Below, piece after piece: positions 27,593-35,147 of a stretch of 61,085 nucleotides of DNA. Below the pieces are notes generated by a model that was not told the origin of the DNA, made no database searches, and worked only from the letters and a program-made list of their open reading frames with translations. This DNA comes from Hydrogenophilaceae bacterium (GTDB taxonomy: Bacteria; Pseudomonadota; Gammaproteobacteria; Burkholderiales; Thiobacillaceae), in NCBI GenBank assembly GCA_024709485.1, contig JANJWO010000070.1, forward strand, positions 1 through 61,085. Direction: 5' to 3'. Both the position numbers and the translations under genes were made by a program. Every line of letters begins with the position of its first letter. The stretch's first letter is position 1.

Positions 27593-28233
27593 ACCACAAT
27601 AGCGCGCCCGATGCCCTGCTGCTGATGACCGGCGGCTGCCCGCATTGCCCGGTTGCGCTGCAGGCGCTGACGGTTTTGCTGAAGGAGGGCGCGATCGGCC
27701 GCCTCGAAGTCATCAATGTCGCGGTGCACATCGAGGAGGCCGAGGCGCGCGGCGTGCAGTCGGTGCCCTGGATCAGGATCGGCCCGTTCGAGGTGGAGGG
27801 CACGGCCACCCCGGGCAAGCTGCGCGAGCTCGCGCAGGGCGTCAACGACGACAAGGTGTTCGATGCCTGGCTGCTGGAAATATTGAAGTCGGGCAAGCGC
27901 CAGAAATTCGAGGCGCTGGTGAAGCGGGAACCGCAGCGCATCCACGCGCTGGCGCGCATGATGAAAAATCCCGAGGCCAGCATGGCCATTCGTCTTGGCA
28001 TCGGCGCCATCCTGGAAGAGTTGCAGGGCACCGGCTACAGCGAGCCGCTGGTGGCGGAATTCGCCGAACTGCTCGCTTCCGACGACCGCCTGCTGCGCGC
28101 GGATGCCTGCCATTTTCTCACCCTGATCGGCAGCGAGGCGATCCGCCCGCACATGCTGGTCTGCGTCAATGACGCCGACCCCGAAATCCGCGAAATGGCG
28201 GAAGAGTGGCTGGCGGAGAACCTCCCGGCTTAA
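27586..28233 (+). CDS. Thioredoxin-fold/HEAT-repeat protein
   Basis: A 215-aa cytoplasmic protein. Residues ~8-85 form a thioredoxin-like fold with a CPHC redox motif (C18, C21) and the cis-proline loop VPWIRIG. Residues ~120-210 contain HEAT-like helix repeats ending PEIREMAEEWLAE, suitable for protein contact. There is no signal peptide. The start overlaps the phosphodiesterase stop by 7 nt, which indicates translational coupling. The fusion suggests a redox-sensing adaptor; the function is unknown. Confidence 0.78.
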   Translation: MVNHNSAPDALLLMTGGCPHCPVALQALTVLLKEGAIGRLEVINVAVHIEEAEARGVQSVPWIRIGPFEVEGTATPGKLRELAQGVNDDKVFDAWLLEILKSGKRQKFEALVKREPQRIHALARMMKNPEASMAIRLGIGAILEELQGTGYSEPLVAEFAELLASDDRLLRADACHFLTLIGSEAIRPHMLVCVNDADPEIREMAEEWLAENLPA

Positions 28234-28234
28234 A

Positions 28235-29089
28235 TTACATCTTGACCACGTGCACGTTGGTGAGCGTCCTGCCCAGGAAACGCTCACCGATGGTCTGGAA
28301 CCTGAGCGGCACATCGGTGACGTAGAAGTCGTAGCGCGGCGGATGGGGGCCGGGATTGGCCAGGCCTTTCTCGTTCAGCACCGCCGCCGCCTGCTCGGCC
28401 ATGGCCTCGGCCGAGTCCACCAGCTTCACGCCGGGCCCGCTGACTTCGTGCAAGAGCGGTTTCAAGAGCGGGTAGTGGGTGCAGCCCAGCACCATGGTGT
28501 CGATTTTCTCGGCCAGCAAGGGCCGCAGGTATTCCCTGGCGGTGAGGCGCGTGACCTCGTGCTCCAGCCAGCCTTCCTCCACCAGCGGCACGAACAGCGC
28601 GCAGGCCTGCGAGTAGATGCGCGAGTCGGGCGCATGGTCGTGGATGGCGCGCGCGTAGGCGTTGCTGTTGATGGTGGTGGGGGTGCCGATGACGCCGATG
28701 CGCTTGCCGTCCTTGGCCGCCGCCGCGCCGGCGTCGATCACGTCGAGCACCGGCACCGGCGAGAGGTCGCGCACCACCCCTGCCGCGACCGCGGCCATGG
28801 TGTTGCAGGCGATGATCAGCAGCTTGACGTCCTTTTCCAGCAGGAACTCGGCGATCTGGGTGGTGAAGTGGGAAATGGTCTCCACCGACTTCACGCCATA
28901 GGGCACGCGCGCGGTATCGCCGAAGTAGGCGATGTTCTCGAACGGCAGCCGCTCCATCAGCGCGCGCACCACGGTGAGGCCGCCGATGCCGGAGTCGAAT
29001 ACGCCGATCGATCGGTTGGGGTCCAGCGTTTGCGCCCTCTCCTTCTGGGAGAAGGTTGGAGTGAGGGAGGAGTGTGCGGTGCTGGCCAT
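28235..29089 (-). CDS. murI: Glutamate racemase
   Basis: A cytoplasmic enzyme giving D-glutamate for peptidoglycan. The two catalytic cysteines are in IIACNTMA and LGCTHYPLL, and GVFDSGIGGLTVV opens the domain. With the ATG at 29089 the protein is 284 aa and carries about 22 extra N-terminal residues encoded by a dispersed repeat (see 29033-29072). A TTG at 29098 is also possible, and a CTG at 29026 behind AAGGAG would give a start closer to the family. The stop is 1 nt from the end of the convergent thioredoxin/HEAT gene. Confidence 0.92.
   Translation of the reverse strand: MASTAHSSLTPTFSQKERAQTLDPNRSIGVFDSGIGGLTVVRALMERLPFENIAYFGDTARVPYGVKSVETISHFTTQIAEFLLEKDVKLLIIACNTMAAVAAGVVRDLSPVPVLDVIDAGAAAAKDGKRIGVIGTPTTINSNAYARAIHDHAPDSRIYSQACALFVPLVEEGWLEHEVTRLTAREYLRPLLAEKIDTMVLGCTHYPLLKPLLHEVSGPGVKLVDSAEAMAEQAAAVLNEKGLANPGPHPPRYDFYVTDVPLRFQTIGERFLGRTLTNVHVVKM
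29033..29072. repeat. Dispersed 'CCCTCTCC...GGTTGGAGTGAGGG' element within the 5' end of murI
   Basis: The plus strand carries CCCTCTCCTTCTGGGAG followed by AAGGTTGGAGTGAGGG, a variant of a well-known short interspersed element of Beta- and Gammaproteobacteria (consensus resembles CCCTCTCCC...GAGAGGGCTGGGGTGAGGG). It overlaps the predicted first codons of murI. Confidence 0.6.
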
Positions 29090-29172
29090 GCGTGGCAAGA
29101 TATTGGCTGGGAAAACAGCATTCTACCTGCGGCGCGCTGGTGCGGCACGCGGGCTTGGACAAGGAGTTTTTT

Positions 29173-29796
29173 GTGGCTGGATGCAGTTGCGGCACGGCTT
29201 GCGAAAGCGGGCCGACCAAGCCCGCCTACCGGCGCGCGCTGTGGGTGGCGCTGGTGCTGAACGCGCTGATGTTCGGCGTGGAGCTGGTTTCCAGCTTCAA
29301 GGCCGAATCGGTGTCGCTGTTGGCCGATGCGGTCGACTTTCTCGGCGATGCCGGCAACTACGCGGTGGCCTTGTTCGTGCTCGGCCTGGCGCCGGTCTGG
29401 CGCTCGCGCACCGCGCTGTGGAAGGGCTGGCTGATGCTCGGCTACGGCGTGTTCGTGCTCGGCAAGTCGGCCTGGCAGTGGACGGCCGGCATCGTGCCCG
29501 AGCCTGTCATCATGAGCTGGGTGAGCCTCCTGGCGCTGGCAGTCAACCTCGGTGTGGCGGTGCTGCTCTACGCCCACCGCAACGGCGACGCGCAGGCGCG
29601 CTCGGTGTGGTTGTGCTCGCGCAACGATGCGCTCGGCAACCTGGCGGTGATCGCCGCAGCCGGCGGCGTGTGGGCGACCGCGCAGGGCTGGCCGGACATC
29701 GCCGTGGCCCTGGTGCTGGCCTGGCTGGCATTGAGTTCGGGCGCCTCGGTGATCCGCCACGCCCGTGAAGAGCTGCGGGCTCAGCCCGCGGCCTGA
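29173..29796 (+). CDS. Cation transporter, CDF-like
   Basis: A 207-aa integral membrane protein with about five or six helices, resembling the cation diffusion facilitator family but lacking the C-terminal cytoplasmic domain. Metal-site-like motifs are SLLADAVDFLGDAGN and CSRNDALGNLAV. The N-terminus is cysteine-rich (C4, C6, C10), a possible metal-binding tail. The start is GTG at 29173 with AAGGAG 7 nt upstream. The metal is unknown. It is divergent from murI and convergent with queG. Confidence 0.82.
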   Translation: MAGCSCGTACESGPTKPAYRRALWVALVLNALMFGVELVSSFKAESVSLLADAVDFLGDAGNYAVALFVLGLAPVWRSRTALWKGWLMLGYGVFVLGKSAWQWTAGIVPEPVIMSWVSLLALAVNLGVAVLLYAHRNGDAQARSVWLCSRNDALGNLAVIAAAGGVWATAQGWPDIAVALVLAWLALSSGASVIRHAREELRAQPAA

Positions 29797-30845
29797 AACC
29801 GGGCGAGCGCCCAGGCCGCGTGCTCGCGCACCAGTGCTGAGGGGTGCCGGCTGCGTGCCTGCAGCGCGCTGATCGCCGCTGGCGAAGGCGGGGCGTTGCC
29901 GAGCGCGACGGCGATGTTGCGCAGCCATTTTTCATGGCCGATGCGGCGAATCGGCGAGCCTTCCATGCGCTTGAGGAAGGTTTCCTCGTCCCAGGCGAAC
30001 AGTTCGACCAGCGCAGCGGCATCGAGGCCGTGGCGCGGCGCGAAGTCCGCCACGGCGCCAGGCCTTGCCTCGCGGTTCCACGGGCAGGCCAGCTGGCAGT
30101 CGTCGCAGCCGTAGATGCGGTTGCCCAGCAGCGGCCTGAGTTCGAGCGGAATGCTGCCCTTGTGCTCGATGGTGAGATAGGAAATGCAGCGCCGCGCATC
30201 CAGCACGTAGGGCGCGACGAAGGCGCGCGTGGGACAGGCATCGAGGCAGGCGGAACAGGTGCCGCAATGTGCCGAGGCCGCCTCGTCCGGCGGCAGCGGC
30301 AGGCTGGCGTAGATTTCGCCGAGGAAGAAATACGAGCCCGCTTCGCGGTTCAGCAGCAGGGTGTGCTTGCCGCGCCAGCCCAGTTTGGTCTGCGCGGCCA
30401 GCGCCACTTCCATGACCGGGGCGGAGTCGCTGAACACCCGATATGAAAATTGCCCAATGGCGGTTTCGATGCGCGCCGCCAGTTTTTGCAGGCGGTCGCG
30501 CAGCACCTTGTGATAGTCGCGGCCCAGCGCATAGCGCGACACATAGGCGAGCGCGGGATCGTTCAGCACGGCGTCGGCGGGTGCGGCCGCCTGCGGCCAG
30601 TAGGGCAGGCGCGCGCTGATGACGCAGAGCGTGCCCGGGATCAGCTCGTGCGGGCGCGTGCGCTTGCTGCCGTGGGCGGCCATATAATCCATGTCGCCGT
30701 GATAGCCCTTGTCCAGCCAGTCCAGCAGTTTCTGCTCGGCTTCCTGCAGGGCGATGCCGCTGATGCCGATGTCGGCAAAGCCGAGCTCGCGGCCCCAGGT
30801 GCGGATCTCCTGCGCCAGTTTTGTATAGTCGACCGAATCATGCAT
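29781..30845 (-). CDS. queG: Epoxyqueuosine reductase
   Basis: A 354-aa cobalamin- and iron-sulfur-dependent enzyme for the last step of queuosine synthesis in tRNA. Two 4Fe-4S motifs are visible: CGTCSACLDACPTRAF and CDDCQLACPWN. The C-terminal part resembles HEAT-like repeats that bind tRNA. The start ATG at 30845 overlaps the start of tsaE on the other strand (shared ATGCAT). The 3' end overlaps the CDF gene by 16 nt. A possible -10 TATCAT lies 7 nt before the start and no Shine-Dalgarno is visible. Confidence 0.94.
   Translation of the reverse strand: MHDSVDYTKLAQEIRTWGRELGFADIGISGIALQEAEQKLLDWLDKGYHGDMDYMAAHGSKRTRPHELIPGTLCVISARLPYWPQAAAPADAVLNDPALAYVSRYALGRDYHKVLRDRLQKLAARIETAIGQFSYRVFSDSAPVMEVALAAQTKLGWRGKHTLLLNREAGSYFFLGEIYASLPLPPDEAASAHCGTCSACLDACPTRAFVAPYVLDARRCISYLTIEHKGSIPLELRPLLGNRIYGCDDCQLACPWNREARPGAVADFAPRHGLDAAALVELFAWDEETFLKRMEGSPIRRIGHEKWLRNIAVALGNAPPSPAAISALQARSRHPSALVREHAAWALARFQAAG
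30824..30829 (+). promoter_or_regulatory. Possible -10 box of tsaE
   Basis: TATAGT at 30824-30829 is 10 nt before the tsaE ATG. Initiation would be expected about 3 nt before the start codon, giving a nearly leaderless mRNA. No convincing -35 element is seen, and the site lies within queG on the other strand. Confidence 0.35.
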
Positions 30846-31328
30846 AAGACCGATGATACCGCCGCCATCCGCCTGTCGTTGCCCGACGAAGCCGCGACGC
30901 TGGCGCTGGGGGCGAAACTTTCCGGCTTGCTGAAGCCGGGCTGGGTGGTGTACCTGCGCGGCGACCTCGGCGCCGGCAAGACCACCCTGGTGCGGGGCCT
31001 GGTGCGCGCGCTCGGCTACGCAGGGCGTGTCAAAAGTCCAACATATACCCTGGTCGAATCTTATGAGTTGTCTAGATTTGTCTTGCAACACTATGATTTA
31101 TATCGGATGATCGACCCCAGAGAGTGGCTGGACGCAGGCTTCAGGGATGACTGCAACGCCGGCACGCTGTGCATTGTGGAATGGCCGGAAAAGGCCAAGG
31201 GACTGTTGCCCAAGCCGGACCTGGAAATTTTCCTCGAAATGGCGGGCGAGGGCAGAACGGCGCGCATCGAGGCGCTTTCCGCACAAGGCAGGAAGGAGGT
31301 GCAGACATGGCAGGGTTTCGATTCATAG
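30840..31328 (+). CDS. tsaE: tRNA threonylcarbamoyladenosine synthesis ATPase TsaE
   Basis: A 162-aa P-loop ATPase needed with TsaB/TsaD for t6A at position 37 of ANN-decoding tRNAs. Walker A is GDLGAGKTT, followed by SPTYTLVESY and HYDLYRM, all conserved in the family; VEWPEKA lies near the end. The start ATG at 30840 shares the ATGCAT hexamer with the divergent queG start. The 3' end overlaps amiC by 22 nt, the usual tsaE-amiC-mutL order. Confidence 0.94.
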   Translation: MHKTDDTAAIRLSLPDEAATLALGAKLSGLLKPGWVVYLRGDLGAGKTTLVRGLVRALGYAGRVKSPTYTLVESYELSRFVLQHYDLYRMIDPREWLDAGFRDDCNAGTLCIVEWPEKAKGLLPKPDLEIFLEMAGEGRTARIEALSAQGRKEVQTWQGFDS

Positions 31329-32527
31329 CAGGGCTGGCGCTGGCGCTGCTCCAGGCGAGCGCGTTTGCGGGCATGCTGACTGCCGCGCGCATGTGGCCTT
31401 CGCCCGATTACACCCGCATCACCCTCGAATCCGACGCACCGCTCAATTTCAAGCATTTCACGCTGAGCAATCCCGAGCGCCTGGTCATCGATGTCGAAGG
31501 CATCGGCCAGAGCGAAACCCTGGCCAACCTGTCCGCGATGGTCACCGCCGCCGACCCTTACGTGGCCAATGTGCGCAGCGGCCTCAACCGTCCCGGCGTG
31601 ATGCGCCTGGTGTTCGAACTGAAGACCCCGGTGAAGCCTGCGGTGTTCGCGCTCAATCCCATGGGCGATTACGGCCACCGCCTGGTGATCGATCTGTATG
31701 CCGCCACGGCGGCCGCGCAGGACATGGCGCAAGCCCCGCCGCCGGAGAAAGCGGTGCCGGCCAGCGCGCCGGCCACCGCGCCCGCGAACCTCGCACCCAA
31801 ATTCAACCGTCTGATGCTGGTCGCCATCGATGCCGGCCACGGCGGCGAGGACCCCGGCGCCCGGGGCGCCAGCGGCAGCCTGGAAAAGCACATCACCCTC
31901 AAGGTGGCGCGCAAGCTCAAGGAAAAGATCGACGCCGAGCCCGGCATGCGCGCCTACCCCACGCGCGACGGCGACTACTTCATTCCCCTGCACCACCGGG
32001 TCAACAAGGCGCGCGGGGTCAAGGCCGACCTCTTCGTCTCGGTGCATGCCGATGCCTTCATCCGGCCGGAGGCGCGCGGCTCCTCGGTGTTCGCGCTGTC
32101 CGAAAACGGCGCCACATCGGCCGCCGCGCGCTGGCTGGCCAAGCGCGAGAACGACGCCGACCTCATCGGCGGCATCAACATCGACGTCAAGGATCAGTAC
32201 CTCAAGCGCACCCTGATCGATCTGTCGCAGACCGCCACCATCAACGACAGCCTGCGGCTCGCCAACTACGTGCTGAAGGAAATCGGCGAGGTCAACACCC
32301 TGCACAAGAACGACGTGGAGCAGGCCGGTTTTGCCGTGCTGAAGGCCCCGGACATTCCCTCCATCCTGGTGGAGACCGCATTCATCTCCAATCCGGAAGA
32401 GGAAAAACGCTTGAACGACGACGCCTACCAGGACAAGCTCGCCAGCGCCATCCTCGCCGGCATCAAGGCCTATTTCGACAAGCATCCGCCGGCAGGCAGG
32501 ACAACAAAAGTCGCGCGCGAAATGTGA
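31307..32527 (+). CDS. amiC: N-acetylmuramoyl-L-alanine amidase AmiC
   Basis: A 406-aa periplasmic zinc amidase that splits septal peptidoglycan. A signal peptide covers residues ~1-21, an AMIN domain lies at about 25-135 for septum targeting, a proline/alanine linker follows, and the Amidase_3 domain spans about 170-395 with AIDAGHGGEDPGA, SVHADAF and ILVETAFISNPEEE. The start is ATG behind GGAAGGAGG. It overlaps tsaE and is followed by mutL. Confidence 0.94.
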   Translation: MAGFRFIAGLALALLQASAFAGMLTAARMWPSPDYTRITLESDAPLNFKHFTLSNPERLVIDVEGIGQSETLANLSAMVTAADPYVANVRSGLNRPGVMRLVFELKTPVKPAVFALNPMGDYGHRLVIDLYAATAAAQDMAQAPPPEKAVPASAPATAPANLAPKFNRLMLVAIDAGHGGEDPGARGASGSLEKHITLKVARKLKEKIDAEPGMRAYPTRDGDYFIPLHHRVNKARGVKADLFVSVHADAFIRPEARGSSVFALSENGATSAAARWLAKRENDADLIGGINIDVKDQYLKRTLIDLSQTATINDSLRLANYVLKEIGEVNTLHKNDVEQAGFAVLKAPDIPSILVETAFISNPEEEKRLNDDAYQDKLASAILAGIKAYFDKHPPAGRTTKVAREM

Positions 32528-32529
32528 TC

Positions 32530-32546
32530 CCGGGCAACTTGCCCGG
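32530..32546. repeat. 17-nt palindrome after amiC
   Basis: CCGGGCAA (32530-32537) and TTGCCCGG (32539-32546) surround a single C, 2 nt after the amiC stop codon. There is no T-run, so termination is not predicted; it may stabilise the 3' end of the amiC mRNA. Confidence 0.5.
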
Positions 32547-32571
32547 CTACCGATCGCGTGCAGCGTCAACG

Positions 32572-32600
32572 GCGCATGCCGAATATAATTCGGCATGCGC
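32572..32600 (+). promoter_or_regulatory. Palindrome holding a TATAAT box and the mutL start codon
   Basis: GCGCATGCCGAAT (32572-32584) and ATTCGGCATGCGC (32588-32600) are perfect 13-bp arms around 3 nt. The -10-like TATAAT (32584-32589) is at the centre and the mutL ATG (32595) lies in the right arm. There is no Shine-Dalgarno. The spacing predicts transcription starting at or next to the A of ATG, a leaderless mutL mRNA; any longer mRNA from amiC would fold over the start codon. Confidence 0.55.
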
Positions 32601-34370
32601 GCCATTCAGCTTCTCCCCGACATTCTCATTTCCCAGATCGCCGCCGGCGTGGTGGTCGAGCGGCCGGCCGCGGCGCTGAAGGAGCTGATCGAGAACAGCC
32701 TCGATGCCGGGGCCGGCAAGATCGACATCCGGCTGGAGCAGGGCGGCGCCAGGCTGCTGGCGGTGCAGGACGACGGCGCCGGCATCACGGCCGACGAACT
32801 GCCGCTGGCGCTGGCGCGCCACGCCACCAGCAAGATCGGCGCGCTCGAGGACCTGGAGCGCGTGGCCAGCCTGGGGTTTCGCGGCGAGGCGCTCGCCAGC
32901 ATGGCCTCGGTGGCGCGCGTGTCGCTTGCCAGCCGCAGCCGCGGCGCCGCGCACGCGCACCAGATCGAGGCCGAGGGCGCGGTCCCCGGCGCGGTCAAGC
33001 CTGCGGCGCTGGCCTGCGGCACCACGGTCACCGTGGCCGACCTGTTTTTCAACACCCCGGCGCGGCGCAAGTTCCTCAAGTCCGAGGCCACCGAGTACGC
33101 GCACTGCGCCGAGGTGGTGCGGCGCATGGCGCTGTCGCGCCCCGACGTGGCCTTCACCCTCGCGCACAACGCCAGGATCCAGCTGCGCTATCCGGCGCAA
33201 GCGCTCGATGCGCGCATCGGCGCGGTGCTGGGCGAGGACTTCGTCGCGGCCGCGGTGGCGGTGGACGAGCAGGCCGGGCCGCTGGCTTTGAAAGGCATGG
33301 CGGCGCTGCCGGCCTATTCCAAGAGCGGGCGCGATGCGCAATACGTGTTTGTAAACGGCCGCTTCGTGCGCGACAAGGTGGTGGCGCATGCGCTGCGCGA
33401 AGCCTATCGCGACATCCTGCACCACGACCGCCAGCCGGCCTATGCGCTGTTCTTCACCCTGCCGCCGGAGGGCGTCGACGTCAACGTGCATCCGGCCAAG
33501 ACCGAGGTGCGTTTCCGCGATTCGCGCGGCGTGCACCAGTTCCTGTTCCATGCCATCGAGCGCGCGCTGTCCGGCAGCGCGGCGGCAAGCCGCGCGGCCG
33601 TGCACCAGGCGCCGGTGCTGCACGGCGACACTGCCTTCTCCATGCCGCCGGCTTCGCCTACCCAGGCGCCGGCCTGGCGCGGCAGCCAGGCCAGCATGCC
33701 GCTCGGCGCGCGCGAGACGCTGGCCATGTACGAGGCCCTGACGCGCGAGCCCGAAACCGCGCCGGCAGCGGAAGAGTCTGCGCATGACTACCCGCTCGGC
33801 TTCGCGCTCGGCCAGCTCCATGGCATCTACGTGCTGGCGCAGAACGCCAAGGGCCTGGTGCTGGTCGACATGCACGCCGCGCACGAAAGGGTTGTCTACG
33901 AGAAGCTGAAAGCCGCGCTCGACGCGAAGCGCGTGCCGACCCAGACGCTGTTGATTCCGGTCACGGTGACCGCCGACGCGCGCGACGTCGCCGCCATCGG
34001 CGACCATCATGAGGCGCTTGCCGGCATCGGCTTCGACATCCATCCCCTCGCCGCCAACGCCGTCGCCGTGCGCGCGGTGCCGGCGCTGCTCAAGGACGCC
34101 GACCCGCTGGCCTTGACGCGCGACCTCTTGCGCGAAATCCGCGACTACGGCGTCTCCCGGCTCGTGACCGAGCGCCGCAACGAGCTTTTGGGCACGCTCG
34201 CCTGCCACGGCGCGGTGCGCGCCAACCGCAAGCTTTCCCTCCCCGAAATGAACGCGCTATTGCGGGAAATGGAAGCCACCGAGCGCGCCGGCCAGTGCAA
34301 TCACGGCCGCCCGACCTGGTTTCAGGTGAGCCTCGCCGACCTCGACAAGTGGTTCCGGCGCGGCGAGTAG
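32595..34370 (+). CDS. mutL: DNA mismatch repair protein MutL
   Basis: A 591-aa GHKL ATPase coordinating mismatch repair. N-terminal ATPase motifs are ELIENSLDAGA, DDGAGI, RHATSKI and GFRGEAL. The C-terminal domain has DMHAAHERVVYE (D425, H427, E431, E436), ACHGA, CNHGRPTW (C568, H570) and a final FRR; these are the motifs of endonuclease-type MutL, which E. coli lacks. The start is the ATG at 32595, inside a palindrome and with no ribosome site. Confidence 0.95.
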   Translation: MRAIQLLPDILISQIAAGVVVERPAAALKELIENSLDAGAGKIDIRLEQGGARLLAVQDDGAGITADELPLALARHATSKIGALEDLERVASLGFRGEALASMASVARVSLASRSRGAAHAHQIEAEGAVPGAVKPAALACGTTVTVADLFFNTPARRKFLKSEATEYAHCAEVVRRMALSRPDVAFTLAHNARIQLRYPAQALDARIGAVLGEDFVAAAVAVDEQAGPLALKGMAALPAYSKSGRDAQYVFVNGRFVRDKVVAHALREAYRDILHHDRQPAYALFFTLPPEGVDVNVHPAKTEVRFRDSRGVHQFLFHAIERALSGSAAASRAAVHQAPVLHGDTAFSMPPASPTQAPAWRGSQASMPLGARETLAMYEALTREPETAPAAEESAHDYPLGFALGQLHGIYVLAQNAKGLVLVDMHAAHERVVYEKLKAALDAKRVPTQTLLIPVTVTADARDVAAIGDHHEALAGIGFDIHPLAANAVAVRAVPALLKDADPLALTRDLLREIRDYGVSRLVTERRNELLGTLACHGAVRANRKLSLPEMNALLREMEATERAGQCNHGRPTWFQVSLADLDKWFRRGE

Positions 34371-34399
34371 GCGGGCGTACTGACGGTCGATGCAGCACG

Positions 34400-34405
34400 T
34401 ATAAT
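34400..34405 (+). promoter_or_regulatory. Possible -10 box of the GcvR-like gene
   Basis: TATAAT at 34400-34405, 32 nt before the start codon, in the 67-bp gap after mutL. A -35 element is not convincing (CTGACG is only 14 nt upstream). Confidence 0.35.
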
Positions 34406-34437
34406 TGCGCGTTACCGAACAAGGCCAGAAAATCGAG

Positions 34438-34983
34438 ATGAACACTTCAACGAATTCCGAATACCTCGTCATCACCGCCAACGGCGAAGACCGCGTCGGC
34501 CTGGTCGAGAAGTTCACCAACCGCGTCCTCGATGCCGGCGCCAACATCGAGGCCAGCCGCATGGCGGTGCTGGGCGGGCAGTTCGCCATCCTCATGCTGG
34601 TGTCGGGGCCGTGGAACGCCTTGTCCAAGCTGGAGGACCTGATGCCCTCGATCGGCGAGCATCTGAATCTCGCCATCGTCTGCAAGCGCACGCGCGAACG
34701 CACCCTGGCCAAGCCCATGGTGCCCTACCATGTCGAAGTGGTGGCCATGGACCACCCCGGCATCGTCAACAAGCTGTCCAGCTTCTTCGCCCGCCGCGGC
34801 ATCAACATCGAGGAGCTCAACACCAGCACCTATCCGGCGGCGCACACCGGGGCGCCGATGTTCTCGGTGCAGATGACCGTGGGCATTCCCGCCGGCACGC
34901 ATTTCTCCACCCTGCGCGGCGATTTTCTCGACTACTGCGACGACCTCAATCTCGACGGCACGCTGGAGCCTTCCAGGATCTAG
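34438..34983 (+). CDS. ACT-domain protein, glycine cleavage system repressor (GcvR) family
   Basis: A 181-aa cytoplasmic protein made of two ACT domains (about residues 7-85 and 92-175, with NGEDRVGLVEKF and MDHPGIVNKL openings). This is the GcvR layout; E. coli GcvR binds glycine and antagonises GcvA. No gcv genes are nearby. The start is ATG at 34438 with only a weak ribosome site; upstream in-frame codons precede the predicted -10 box. Confidence 0.85.
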   Translation: MNTSTNSEYLVITANGEDRVGLVEKFTNRVLDAGANIEASRMAVLGGQFAILMLVSGPWNALSKLEDLMPSIGEHLNLAIVCKRTRERTLAKPMVPYHVEVVAMDHPGIVNKLSSFFARRGINIEELNTSTYPAAHTGAPMFSVQMTVGIPAGTHFSTLRGDFLDYCDDLNLDGTLEPSRI

Positions 34984-35077
34984 GGCCCGGGATACGGGCG
35001 GGCCGACGGCCGCGCCGTTCTTCCAAGCGCGCAGCCCCGAGCGCCGGCCCTCGGCCCGGTCAACGCGCCGGCCGGGG

Positions 35078-35107
35078 CTTGAAACCGCCTCCGCCTGCCC
35101 TTAGTTT
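35078..35107 (+). promoter_or_regulatory. Sigma-32-like heat-shock promoter of htpG
   Basis: CTTGAAA (35078-35084) is followed after 13 nt by CCCTTAGTTT (35098-35107), close to the heat-shock consensus CTTGAAA / CCCCATnT. It is about 40 nt before the htpG start. The clpB promoter has the same spacing. Confidence 0.6.
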
Positions 35108-35147
35108 CCGTCTCACCTGCTTTGTACGTTGACGGGAGAAATACGGC

